Origin: Sphingorhabdus sp. EL138
Lineage (GTDB): Bacteria; Pseudomonadota; Alphaproteobacteria; Sphingomonadales; Sphingomonadaceae
Assembly: GCF_945882965.1 (NCBI RefSeq)
Contig: NZ_CAMCWY010000025.1
Span: 1 to 35,802 of the forward strand
Reading direction: 5' to 3'
DNA: 35,802 nt
Position numbers and translations under genes: made by a program. Within the stretch, counting starts at the first letter, position 1; each line of letters starts with the position of its first letter. Below are positions 26,588 through 34,451 of the stretch, one piece after another. Below the pieces are notes generated by a model, which saw only the letters and a program-made list of their open reading frames with translations, searched no databases and was not told the DNA's origin.

Positions 26588-27841
26588 TCAATGCGCCACC
26601 GCTGCTGCAGCCGCTTCGTCAATCAAGCGCCCATTGCGGAACCGGTCGAGGTTGAAGGGGGCATTGATATAATGCGGTTCATCCTTTGCCATTGTGTAGG
26701 CCAGCAAATCCCCGGCACCCGGCGTGGCCTTAAACCCGCCCGTGCCCCAACCGCAGTTGACGTACAACCCCTTGACCGGCGTCTTACCCAAGATCGGCGA
26801 GCGATCCGGCGTCACATCGACGATGCCACCCCATGTTCGCAACATCCGCATCCGACGGTAAATCGGAAAAATCTCGCAAATGGCCGCCAGCGTATGTTCC
26901 ACAATGTGCAGAGCGCCGCGTTGCGAATAGCTCACATATTGGTCCGTTCCCGCGCCAATCACCAACTCGCCTTTGTCAGACTGGCTCATATAGGCGTGGA
27001 CGGTGTTCGACATCACGACACATGGGAAGGTTGGCTTGATGGGTTCAGAAACCAGCGCCTGCAACGGGTAACTTTCCAGCGGAAAATCGAGGCCCGCCAT
27101 GTGCATGATCACCGACGTGTTACCCGCCGCCGACACGCCGACACGCTTGGATGCGATATAGCCCCGCGTGGTCTCAACGCCCTCTACTGCGCCATTGGCG
27201 TCGCGGCGAATACCAGTGACGGCGCAGTTCTGAATGATATCGACACCCAAAGCAGCAGCCGCACGCGCATAGCCCCAGGCCACCGAGTCATGCCGCGCAG
27301 TGCCGCCGCGCCGTTGCAGCGCAGCCCCCAAGACAGGGTGCCGGGCATCTGGCGATATGTTTAATGGCGGGCAATAGGCTTTAGCCTGTTCGGGCGTCAG
27401 CCATTCATTATCAACGCCATTGAGGCGATTGGCATTAATGTGCCGTTGAAGGCTTTGCACGTCATGCACATTGTGCGCGAGCATCATGACGCCGCGCTTG
27501 GAAAACATGATGTTATAGTTAAGCTCCTGACTGAGGCCATCCCACAGTTTCACCGCATGGTCGTAGAGATGCGCGCTTTCGTCATACAGATAGTTGGAGC
27601 GGATGATCGTCGTGTTCCGTCCGGTATTGCCGCCACCAATCCAACCCTTTTCAAGCACGGCAACATTGGTAATCCCATATTTCTTGGCGAGATAATATGC
27701 TGCGCCCAGACCATGCCCGCCGCCACCGACGATGATCGCATCATAAGCTGGCTTAGGCGCAGCATCGGGCCATTGTTCAGGCCAATTTTGATGCCCGCTT
27801 AAGGCTTTGGCAAACAGGCTGAATGCGCTGAAGCGGGTCAT
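26588..27841 (-). CDS. soxB: Sarcosine oxidase beta subunit (module B)
   Basis: A 417-residue SoxB with the FAD motif [15 protein letters not shown] (39-53), [18 protein letters not shown] and H184 in [11 protein letters not shown], the histidine expected to carry covalent FMN. The start [21 protein letters not shown] is the usual SoxB N-terminus. It forms the catalytic core with SoxA. The ATG overlaps the cupin stop by four bases. Identity to the module A SoxB is obvious by eye at the N-terminus and the FMN loop and weaker in between, so the two are paralogues rather than a recent copy. Confidence 0.95.
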   Translation of the reverse strand: MTRFSAFSLFAKALSGHQNWPEQWPDAAPKPAYDAIIVGGGGHGLGAAYYLAKKYGITNVAVLEKGWIGGGNTGRNTTIIRSNYLYDESAHLYDHAVKLWDGLSQELNYNIMFSKRGVMMLAHNVHDVQSLQRHINANRLNGVDNEWLTPEQAKAYCPPLNISPDARHPVLGAALQRRGGTARHDSVAWGYARAAAALGVDIIQNCAVTGIRRDANGAVEGVETTRGYIASKRVGVSAAGNTSVIMHMAGLDFPLESYPLQALVSEPIKPTFPCVVMSNTVHAYMSQSDKGELVIGAGTDQYVSYSQRGALHIVEHTLAAICEIFPIYRRMRMLRTWGGIVDVTPDRSPILGKTPVKGLYVNCGWGTGGFKATPGAGDLLAYTMAKDEPHYINAPFNLDRFRNGRLIDEAAAAAVAH

Positions 27842-28173
27842 GTGGCACCCGCAACCAAAGGAGCGTAAACGATTACCATTGTACAGCCGCTTTTGCTGCC
27901 GGCCCGATGCATCGTGCCCGGCATACGCAGTACGAAATCACCTGGGCCATAGCTGGCATCATCGTCAAAAAAATCACCTTCAATGACGTAGATTTGCTCG
28001 ATCTCGTCATGTGCGTGCCTCTCGCCCAACGGGCCTTGGGCAATTTTCGTAACCATCGTGCGGTACCCGCGCGGGTCGTCGATAAGCGAAAGGTTCGTCT
28101 CACCAGACCGCTTGCCCGGCTTCCAGCCGTCACCCGTCATCTTTATCGAGCCTGATATGGGAAGTGTCGTCAT
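27838..28173 (-). CDS. Small cupin-domain protein
   Basis: A 111-residue single-domain cupin. Metal ligands are visible: H53, H55 and E59 in [10 protein letters not shown] (H-x-H-x3-E) and H89 in PGTMHRAG, so a mononuclear metal site is likely. Four-base overlaps with both the Rieske gene upstream and soxB downstream place it firmly inside the module B operon. Its role is not known from sequence. It could be a small dioxygenase or isomerase, a metal-dependent demethylation accessory, or a substrate sensor. Short cupins like this have been linked to DMSP lyase activity (DddL/DddQ/DddW), but those proteins carry more conserved residues than this one, so that label is not applied. Confidence 0.8.
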   Translation of the reverse strand: MTTLPISGSIKMTGDGWKPGKRSGETNLSLIDDPRGYRTMVTKIAQGPLGERHAHDEIEQIYVIEGDFFDDDASYGPGDFVLRMPGTMHRAGSKSGCTMVIVYAPLVAGAT

Positions 28174-29384
28174 ATTGTCTCCGCCTTCAACGCCGCATTG
28201 GCTCGGTCGACATAGAAATTTTTGAAATCCTCCACCAGCTTTTCCTCCAGTGCATAGGGGCCTTGGACATAGCCGTCATTGGCAATGCCTTGATGATTGA
28301 CCATAGAAAAATGTCCATCTTGCACATTCGTGGCCCGCCACAACGCGGCCAGATGATCAGGATCATAATCAACCCCTTCAACAGCATCCTCATGCACCAA
28401 CCAGCTTGTCCGCAGCAGAGTTTTGTCCGGGCCAATCGGCGTCAGCGAAAATGTGACCACATGGTCGCAACAAAAATGATGCCAGCTATTGGGCTGTGTC
28501 CAGACCGAGAGGCTGGAGGTTTCCGGCGCCTTAAATGGCCCAATCAATTTCTGGCACGCAAGCTTGCCGTCTATCGATTGCGTCACTGCGCCATTGGCCA
28601 ATGCCAATCGGGCAATCCGGTGCCACCAACCATCAGGAAACTCTATTAGCTCATGGTCAATGCCCAACGCCTGCCATTCCGCGCGCTTTGCTTCCAGATA
28701 ATCATCGGCAGGCGCATCCTTGCCAAAGCCAGTGGTGCCCAGCACGCTGATCAATTCGGGATGACCGACATCGCAATGATAGCATTCGCGATTATTCTCC
28801 ATCACCAGCTTCCAATTGGCGTCTTCGATATAATCATCCTGCACCGCAATCTTTAGCTTTTCGAGGTCATACACTGCAATCTGATCCGTAATGTCAGCCT
28901 TCACCCGATCAATCGGCGGCGGATTGTCGTTTAGGCAGATGAAGATCAGCCCGCCGACATTTTCCAGCGCAACCGGGTTCAGGCCATGGTCTGCCTTGTC
29001 GAAATCCTCCACCATGCTGCGCGCAGCGAGAAGCTTGCCGTCGAGGCCATAGGTCCATTGATGGTAAGGGCACATCAACCGCGGCGCACGACCGCTCTGT
29101 TCGAGACAGATTTTCGCACCGCGGTGGCGGCAACTGTTCCAGAATGCCCGGACTTCATTGTCGCGTCCCCGCAGTATGATAATGGAATTACCCGCTAGCT
29201 CGAACACGAAATAATCGCCCACATTTTTTACATGGGCAACGGTGCAGGCATATAACCAGACTGATTTAAGCATGACCTGCGTGTCGAATGCGAACGCATC
29301 ATCGCTGACGTACAATCCACGCGGCAGCGTGTGACCTTTACGGTCATTGGAAAGCCAGTTGGCGATCGGGGCGAAATGCGACAC
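28170..29384 (-). CDS. Rieske oxygenase, glycine betaine demethylase-like (module B)
   Basis: A 404-residue Rieske oxygenase alpha subunit. Cluster ligands are C85-x-H87 and C105-x2-H108. The iron site is ENNRECYHCDVGHPEL with H203 and H208, and D356 in NVQDGHFSMVNHQG is the expected third ligand. ENNRECYHC is the pattern of GbcA-type betaine monooxygenases, which convert glycine betaine to dimethylglycine plus formaldehyde using a reductase (GbcB), not found in this window. The start is a GTG with a strong AGGAG at 29393-29397, eight bases upstream. It sits four bases after the DMGDH-like gene and overlaps the cupin. The substrate assignment rests on the neighbouring BCCT, DMGDH-like and Sox genes. 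Carnitine or proline betaine are alternatives. Confidence 0.9.
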   Translation of the reverse strand: MSHFAPIANWLSNDRKGHTLPRGLYVSDDAFAFDTQVMLKSVWLYACTVAHVKNVGDYFVFELAGNSIIILRGRDNEVRAFWNSCRHRGAKICLEQSGRAPRLMCPYHQWTYGLDGKLLAARSMVEDFDKADHGLNPVALENVGGLIFICLNDNPPPIDRVKADITDQIAVYDLEKLKIAVQDDYIEDANWKLVMENNRECYHCDVGHPELISVLGTTGFGKDAPADDYLEAKRAEWQALGIDHELIEFPDGWWHRIARLALANGAVTQSIDGKLACQKLIGPFKAPETSSLSVWTQPNSWHHFCCDHVVTFSLTPIGPDKTLLRTSWLVHEDAVEGVDYDPDHLAALWRATNVQDGHFSMVNHQGIANDGYVQGPYALEEKLVEDFKNFYVDRANAALKAETI

Positions 29385-29388
29385 GCGT

Positions 29389-31896
29389 TTAGCTCCTAAG
29401 TGCCATATTATCAGGATCGAAGGGTGAATCGGTTATGATCGTCGCTTTATGCCGAACGCCCAAAATGACGATTTCCAATTCCGCGCCCGGCACCGCCAAA
29501 TCTGGCCGGACCATGGCAAGGGCAAGCGATTTACCGACGCGCCAACCATAGCCACCCGATGTCACGCGGCCAACCACGTCTTCCCCCTTATAAATCGGCT
29601 CTGACCCGCGCGCGTCTGCATCAGTGACACCATGGACTTCCATCGTGACCAACTGGTTCGCGCTGCCGCTTTCTTTCCACGCCAGCAATGCTTCGCGTCC
29701 AAAAAATGATAGTTTTTTGAGGCTGATGAAACGATCCAAGCCGCTTTCATAAGCGGAATATTCAACCGACAACTCACGCGGGATTAGCTTGTAGCTTTTT
29801 TCTAGCGCCATCGACGTCATTGCGCGGATGCCAAATGGCTTAATGTTAAACGCGGCGCCGGCCTCCATCAATCTGTCGAAAATGTAATTCTGCATTTCAA
29901 TCGGATGGTGGATTTCCCAGCCAAGCTCGCCAATGAAATTGACCCGCAACGCGTCGACTTGCGCAAGGCCAATGCTCATTTTCTTACCCGTCAGCCATGG
30001 GAAGGCCTCGTTTGACAAATCCGTGTCGGTCAGCTTTGCCAGCAAATCGCGTGACCGTGGGCCCGCAAGTACCAACACACCCATGGACGTTGTCAGCCGT
30101 TCGAAATTGACAGAACCATCCGTCGGCATGGCCTTTTTCAGATAGTCATGGTCATGCCGTTCATATGCCCCTGCCGACACCAGATAATAACGCTGCGGCG
30201 CGGCGTTATACACTGTGAATTCACTTCGCACGCCGCCTTTGCCTGTGAGCAAATAGGACAAAGTCACGCGCCCGACCTTTTTGGGCACGGCATTTGTCAG
30301 CAATTGGTCAAGCCAGCTTTCCGCACCCGGTCCCGATATCTCGCATTTCGCAAAGGCGCTCATATCCTGAATGCCGACATGCTTCGTCACGTGCAGGCAT
30401 TCATTACCGACATGTTCAAAATAATTGGAACGGCGGAACGACCATTTTTCACGAACCGGTTCGTTCGGTACAACGGGATGATTGTCGTTCAACAACACAT
30501 CCGGCTTGTCGAGATCGGCTGCACTTAATGCGAAGCCAGCGGGCGCAAACCAGTTGGGGCGCTCCCAACCAAACACGCTGCCAAACACCCCGCCAAGCGC
30601 TTTCATCCGGTCATAGCATGGCGTGCGTCGCAGCGCTCGACCCGCTTCGCGCTCTTCATCCGGATAATGCACAGTGAAGACCTTGGCATAGGCCTCCTCA
30701 TTTTTTTCAATCAGAAAGCCCCTGCCGGCATAATCGCCAAAGCGGCGTGGGTCGACGCCCATCATGTCGATGGTTGGTTCCCCGTCCACAATCCAATGGG
30801 CCAACTGCCAACCCGCGCCGCCTGCGGCCGTAATCCCGAAACTGTGACCTTCGTTCAACCAAAAGTTTTTGAGGCCCCATGCTGGCCCGATGATCGGCGA
30901 TCCGTCGGGCGTGTAGGCAATCGCGCCGTTATAGACTTTCTTGATGCCTACTTCGCCAAAGGCAGGCACGCGATTCATTGCAGCGACGATATACGGTTCA
31001 AGCCGTTCGAGTGCATCGGGAAACAGTTCATATTCGCTGGTCGCAGCAGGGCCATCAACATAGCAAGCGGGGGCACCAACTTCATAGGGCCCAAGCAACA
31101 GGCCACCGGCTTCCTCACGCATATAATAGCTCGCGTCAGATTCGCGCAGCACACCCATTTCCGGCAGGCCCGCCTTTTTGCGCGCCATAATGGCGGGATG
31201 CTGTTCCGTCACCAGATATTGGTGCTCGACCGGGATGACAGGAATATCCAACCCAACCATTGCGCCTGTTTGCCGCGCAAAGTTGCCCGAACAGGATATG
31301 ACATGCTCGCACGCAATGTCGCCCTGATCCGTCGAAACCAGCCACTCGCCATTGGGTTTCTGCGTGATTCCCGTAACCGTGGTGTTGCGATAAATCGTCG
31401 CGCCGCGCTGCCGCGCACCTTTTGCCAGCGCCTGCGTCAGATCCGCAGGCTGGATGTAACCGTCATCGGGATGTTGAATCGCGCCAATGACCCCGTCCAT
31501 ATTGGCAAGCGGCCAAATATCCTTGACTTGGTCCGGCGTTAGGAAGTTGACATCAACACCAATGGTGCGCGCAACGCCCGCATAATAATGATATTCGTCC
31601 ATCCGGTCCTTGGTTGTGGCCAGTCGGATATTTGTGACCTGCGACAATCCCGCATGCAGCCCTGTTTCAGCCTCCAAAGTGGGATATAAAGCCACCGAAT
31701 ATTGGTGCAGCTTGCCCACGGAATAACTCAGGTTAAAAAGGGGCAAAAGCCCGGCTGCATGCCATGTGGACCCCGAAGTCAGTTCCTTGCGCTCAAGCAA
31801 GACAACATCGCTCCAGCCCATTTTGGCGAGATGATATAAAGTGCTCACGCCTACAACGCCGCCGCCAATAACTACCGCCCGTGCCGTTTTTTTCAT
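29389..31896 (-). CDS. FAD-dependent GcvT-domain dehydrogenase (dimethylglycine dehydrogenase-like)
   Basis: An 835-residue two-domain protein. The N-terminal DAO-type FAD fold has VVIGGGVVGVSTLYHLA, and H46 in SGSTWHAAGL is the histidine that carries covalent FAD in dimethylglycine dehydrogenase and sarcosine dehydrogenase. The C-terminal half (from about residue 420) is a GcvT domain with FAKCEISGPGAESWLDQLL and the FIGELGWEIHHP folate-binding stretch. The family oxidises dimethylglycine to sarcosine, passing the methyl to tetrahydrofolate. The ATG at 31896 is preferred over a GTG at 31905. It is the first gene of module B. Sarcosine dehydrogenase is the main alternative, but sarcosine oxidase genes are present in the same operon, so dimethylglycine is more likely. 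Confidence 0.92.
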   Translation of the reverse strand: MKKTARAVVIGGGVVGVSTLYHLAKMGWSDVVLLERKELTSGSTWHAAGLLPLFNLSYSVGKLHQYSVALYPTLEAETGLHAGLSQVTNIRLATTKDRMDEYHYYAGVARTIGVDVNFLTPDQVKDIWPLANMDGVIGAIQHPDDGYIQPADLTQALAKGARQRGATIYRNTTVTGITQKPNGEWLVSTDQGDIACEHVISCSGNFARQTGAMVGLDIPVIPVEHQYLVTEQHPAIMARKKAGLPEMGVLRESDASYYMREEAGGLLLGPYEVGAPACYVDGPAATSEYELFPDALERLEPYIVAAMNRVPAFGEVGIKKVYNGAIAYTPDGSPIIGPAWGLKNFWLNEGHSFGITAAGGAGWQLAHWIVDGEPTIDMMGVDPRRFGDYAGRGFLIEKNEEAYAKVFTVHYPDEEREAGRALRRTPCYDRMKALGGVFGSVFGWERPNWFAPAGFALSAADLDKPDVLLNDNHPVVPNEPVREKWSFRRSNYFEHVGNECLHVTKHVGIQDMSAFAKCEISGPGAESWLDQLLTNAVPKKVGRVTLSYLLTGKGGVRSEFTVYNAAPQRYYLVSAGAYERHDHDYLKKAMPTDGSVNFERLTTSMGVLVLAGPRSRDLLAKLTDTDLSNEAFPWLTGKKMSIGLAQVDALRVNFIGELGWEIHHPIEMQNYIFDRLMEAGAAFNIKPFGIRAMTSMALEKSYKLIPRELSVEYSAYESGLDRFISLKKLSFFGREALLAWKESGSANQLVTMEVHGVTDADARGSEPIYKGEDVVGRVTSGGYGWRVGKSLALAMVRPDLAVPGAELEIVILGVRHKATIITDSPFDPDNMALRS

Positions 31897-32133
31897 TTTA
31901 TCCACTCAGCCTATTTGTGACTCGGCTATGTCAGATGAAATGGCGGCGCTGCAATTGGATTGCGCCCCCGTCCGGCCTATATAGATTTTTCTAATGTTAA
32001 TCATTAGCTTTTTACATTATTCGCATAGACCGGACTTTCCAAACCGCGTTAAAATTCGGTTGGCATTAGCTTAGGCTTGAATCGCACGTGGCGACATCTA
32101 TAGCAACGGAAACTGGCACATGGACGGGTCCTG
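31897..32133. promoter_or_regulatory. Divergent promoter region for module B and purS
   Basis: These 237 bases must hold the promoter of the long minus-strand operon and that of purS. A perfect inverted repeat CTATATAG lies at 31977-31984 and could contribute a -10 for the minus strand. A CTAATG...CATTAG repeat is listed separately. On the minus strand CTATGCGAATAATG starts at 32028 and resembles CTATGCGAAAATG in front of module A. No clear -35/-10 pair was found on either strand, and no purine-type riboswitch was recognised. Confidence 0.5.
31991..32007. promoter_or_regulatory. Inverted repeat upstream of module B, candidate operator
   Basis: CTAATG and CATTAG form perfect 6-base arms around a 5-base TTAAT spacer. 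It lies about 95 bases before the DMGDH-like start and about 125 before purS. CTAATG also appears at 21249-21254 upstream of the second LysR gene. A LysR-family site is plausible but inferred. Confidence 0.4.
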
Positions 32134-32364
32134 ATGAAAACGCGCATTTTTGTAACATTGAAAAACGGTGTTCTCGACCCGCAAGGAAAAGCCATCCATC
32201 ACGCCATCGAGGGCTTAGGTTTTTCGGGCGTTCATGACGTCCGGGCGGGCCGCCTGATCGAAATTGATCATGAACCGGGCGTGTCAAAGGCTGACTTGGA
32301 ATCGATGTGCACCAAGTTACTGGCCAATATGGTTATTGAGAATTTCGAGATTGAGCAGGCCTGA
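32134..32364 (+). CDS. purS: Phosphoribosylformylglycinamidine synthase subunit PurS
   Basis: A 76-residue PurS, the small bridging subunit between PurL and PurQ in the fourth step of purine synthesis. The conserved pattern is clear: [31 protein letters not shown] and the closing ENFEIE. Its TGA overlaps the purQ ATG by one base, the usual purSQ arrangement. PurL and PurC are not in the window. It is divergent from module B across 237 bases and marks the change from accessory to housekeeping genes. Confidence 0.95.
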   Translation: MKTRIFVTLKNGVLDPQGKAIHHAIEGLGFSGVHDVRAGRLIEIDHEPGVSKADLESMCTKLLANMVIENFEIEQA

Positions 32365-33029
32365 TGCGCGCGGCGGTTATCCAATTTCCGGGTTCTAATT
32401 GTGATCGTGACATGGCCGTTGCCATTCGCAACATTACCGGTACCGAAACGACTTTGGTCTGGCACGGCGCTGGCGAACTGCCTGATGGGCTTGATCTTAT
32501 CGCTATTCCCGGCGGCTTTTCTTATGGCGACTATCTGCGCTCTGGTGCCATGGCTGCGCGGTCTCCGGTTATGCATGCGGTCATTAAGGCTGCAGAACGC
32601 GGGGTCCCAGTTCTGGGTGTGTGCAATGGCTTTCAGATTTTGACAGAGGCAGGTCTTCTGCCCGGCGCTCTCATGCGCAATGCCGGGATCCGCTTCGTGT
32701 GCCGAACGGTTGGGCTAACGGTCGAAAATAATCGCTCTGTTTTTACCAGCGGCTATTCCGCCGGTGAACAGGTCCGAATTCCCGTTGCGCATCATGACGG
32801 CAATTATTTCGCTGACACTGAAACGCTTGATAGGCTTGAGGGCGAAGGCCGTGTTGCCTTCCGTTACGCCGAAAATGTCAATGGTTCAGCCCGCAACATC
32901 GCTGGTTTGCTTAATGCTGCCGGAAATGTGTTGGGCATGATGCCACACCCGGAACGCATGATTGAAGCTGTGCATGGCGGGTCAGACGGCCGCCGCTTGT
33001 TCGAGGGGTTGGTGCGGCAGATCGCTTGA
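32364..33029 (+). CDS. purQ: Phosphoribosylformylglycinamidine synthase, glutamine amidotransferase subunit PurQ
   Basis: A 221-residue class I glutaminase that supplies ammonia to PurL. The oxyanion strand [12 protein letters not shown] lies at 48-59, the nucleophile C87 is in [10 protein letters not shown], and the catalytic H195 and E197 are in GMMPHPERM. Length and motifs are standard for the small PurQ that works with PurS. It is translationally coupled to purS. Its last 48 bases overlap a convergent minus-strand membrane-protein gene. Confidence 0.97.
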   Translation: MRAAVIQFPGSNCDRDMAVAIRNITGTETTLVWHGAGELPDGLDLIAIPGGFSYGDYLRSGAMAARSPVMHAVIKAAERGVPVLGVCNGFQILTEAGLLPGALMRNAGIRFVCRTVGLTVENNRSVFTSGYSAGEQVRIPVAHHDGNYFADTETLDRLEGEGRVAFRYAENVNGSARNIAGLLNAAGNVLGMMPHPERMIEAVHGGSDGRRLFEGLVRQIA

Positions 33030-33386
33030 TATTGCTGCTGGGCTGACAAGTGGCGCTTTCTTTCGCGGGAATAAAACACGACCCAATATCAAGAGCATAG
33101 TCGGCCAAAACATCGTGTTGTAAACATCATGCAGAGCTGCATCCATTGTAGCCTCGCCAGCTGCAGCGCCGCGCAAATCGGCATATTCGTTAAACAACTC
33201 AGCGATACATACGATTAACCAGCACCAAGGGCTGTCGAGTCGCCGCCGCAACACCAAAGCCGACAAGCATAAGATCAAAAGCGCCCCATGAACATGCATC
33301 GCATCATTGGTCAGGCCAACTGTTTCGATCAGCCAGGTTTTATAGCTGATCCAATGCTCGGCCAGAAGCTGTAAACGGTCTTGCAT
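32982..33386 (-). CDS. Small membrane protein of unknown function
   Basis: A 134-residue protein not assigned to a family. Three hydrophobic stretches stand out: [14 protein letters not shown] (about 38-51), [12 protein letters not shown] (about 54-65) and [16 protein letters not shown] (about 91-106), with RRR and RKK positive clusters next to two of them, so it is likely an inner-membrane protein. The six-base gap after the YhhQ gene suggests they share a transcript. The C-terminal 16 codons overlap purQ in antisense, so the true end may be a result of gene compaction. Evidence that it is real: hydrophobic pattern, operon position and no competing frame over most of its length. Confidence 0.7.
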   Translation of the reverse strand: MQDRLQLLAEHWISYKTWLIETVGLTNDAMHVHGALLILCLSALVLRRRLDSPWCWLIVCIAELFNEYADLRGAAAGEATMDAALHDVYNTMFWPTMLLILGRVLFPRKKAPLVSPAAISSDLPHQPLEQAAAV

Positions 33387-33392
33387 GACGTT

Positions 33393-34124
33393 CTAAACTT
33401 TTGTTTTGAAGGGTGAAAAGTTCGTGCCCTTGTCGAATATTTCGAAGCCCTCTTTGCGCTTCAGCCAACCAACAACACCATAAGTGACGGGCGTCAGCAC
33501 AACTTCCCAACCCACTTTCAAGAGCCAGTTGGTAATCATAACGCTCATAACCTGCTCGTTGCTCCACACCCCCCAAAAGGCGAGCGGATAAAAAATGAGG
33601 CTATCAACGCCCTGACCCACAATCGTTGAACCAATGGTGCGCGACCATAAATGCTTTCCTGCCGTCCAGATCTTCATGCGCGCCATCACATAGCTGTTTA
33701 CGAACTCACCCGCCCAAAACGCCGTGGTTGATGCAATAACGATCCGCCAAACTTGCCCGAAGACGCTTTCATATGCCGCCTGCCCTTCCCAACCGGGTGC
33801 AGGCGGCAGGGCAACAACAACCCAACTCATAAACGCCATGAAGAGCAGCGCGGCAAAGCCAACCCAGATAACACGGCGCGCGTGCGCATAGCCGTAGACT
33901 TCCGTCAGGACGTCGCCAATGACGTAGCCCAAGGGAAAAAATAATATTCCAGCGCCAAAAATCCATTGCTCGCCCGATATTGTCAGCGCCGCAGGCTTGG
34001 CCGCCCCGATCACGTTCGAGAGCAACAAAATGGCGACAAACGCAGCCATAACGAAGTCATAATAGCGAAACTGGCGGCCGGTTACTGCGCTGGCGTTTTC
34101 ATCAATAATAAGATCATCGTGCAT
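33393..34124 (-). CDS. yhhQ: Queuosine precursor transporter (YhhQ/VUT family)
   Basis: A 243-residue membrane protein of the YhhQ family, which imports preQ0/preQ1 or related 7-deazaguanines for queuosine modification of tRNA. Characteristic stretches are LLLSNVIGAAKP, FPLGYVIGDVLTEVYGY (the DxxTEVYG motif), FWAGEFVNSYVMARMK and GSTIVGQGVDSLIFYPLAF. About six membrane helices are expected. The frame is open to 34148, but the ATG at 34124 gives the usual short hydrophilic start. It is followed by a small membrane protein after six bases and preceded by a hairpin-forming leader. No queuosine biosynthesis gene is nearby. Confidence 0.92.
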   Translation of the reverse strand: MHDDLIIDENASAVTGRQFRYYDFVMAAFVAILLLSNVIGAAKPAALTISGEQWIFGAGILFFPLGYVIGDVLTEVYGYAHARRVIWVGFAALLFMAFMSWVVVALPPAPGWEGQAAYESVFGQVWRIVIASTTAFWAGEFVNSYVMARMKIWTAGKHLWSRTIGSTIVGQGVDSLIFYPLAFWGVWSNEQVMSVMITNWLLKVGWEVVLTPVTYGVVGWLKRKEGFEIFDKGTNFSPFKTKV

Positions 34125-34139
34125 GAATCGACATAAGCA

Positions 34140-34161
34140 GCTTTGCACGGCGGCGCAAAGC
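34140..34161 (-). other. Hairpin in the leader of the YhhQ gene
   Basis: GCTTTGC at 34140-34146 and GCAAAGC at 34155-34161 form a 7-base-pair stem with an 8-base loop, beginning 15 bases before the yhhQ ATG on the minus strand. It could affect translation initiation. It does not fit the preQ1 riboswitch consensus, having no A-rich tail or matching loop, and no role is claimed. Confidence 0.35.
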
Positions 34162-34182
34162 CGTTATTGCGCAAACCAGCGC

Positions 34183-34259
34183 GCGCCCTTAGCTCAGCTG
34201 GATAGAGCGCGAGACTTCTAATCTTGAGGCCACAGGTTCGACTCCTGTAGGGCGCGCCA
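34183..34259 (+). tRNA. tRNA-Arg, anticodon UCU, CCA end encoded
   Basis: The cloverleaf folds completely. Acceptor GCGCCCT (34183-34189) pairs with AGGGCGC (34249-34255). The D-arm is GCTC/GAGC with the AGCTGGATA loop. The anticodon stem CGAGA/TCTTG holds the loop CTTCTAA, giving anticodon UCU for AGA codons. The variable loop is AGGCC, and the T-arm ACAGG/CCTGT has loop TTCGACT. G34256 is the discriminator and CCA at 34257-34259 is encoded. It lies 34 bases past the yhhQ leader region on the opposite strand, directly before a decayed recombinase region. Confidence 0.95.
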
Positions 34260-34390
34260 CGCAGTCCGCAAAATCACAACTTTCCAGAGACTTCTGTCGT
34301 CGGGCACCATGAACGGCGGAGTTCTGCGGGCCTTAGCGCCCCCTAAATTCGTGCAGAAGCCAAACTTATCTCTGTTGTGAGACCATTTGA

Positions 34391-34419
34391 CCAAAAAAGA
34401 GGGCCCGTCTCACGGGCCC
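34391..34419 (-). terminator. Intrinsic terminator after the serine-recombinase remnant
   Basis: GGGCCCGT (34401-34408) and ACGGGCCC (34412-34419) form a perfect 8-base-pair stem around a CTC loop. Read on the minus strand it is followed by TCTTTTTTGG, a good U-tract, and it lies about 30 bases beyond the recombinase stop at 34452. The other side has a run of A, so for rightward transcripts it would end without a U-tract. The rest of 34260-34451 shows nothing recognisable. Confidence 0.8.
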
Positions 34420-34451
34420 AAAAAAAGACTTCTTTTAATGTACGCTGGGTC

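Noticed and set aside
27838-28173. DMSP lyase (DddL/Q/W) for the cupin
   Set aside because: It shares only the generic cupin ligands, and the operon is fully explained by amine demethylation.
34140-34161. preQ1 riboswitch before yhhQ
   Set aside because: Only a plain hairpin is present; the conserved loop and A-rich tail of preQ1 classes are not seen.
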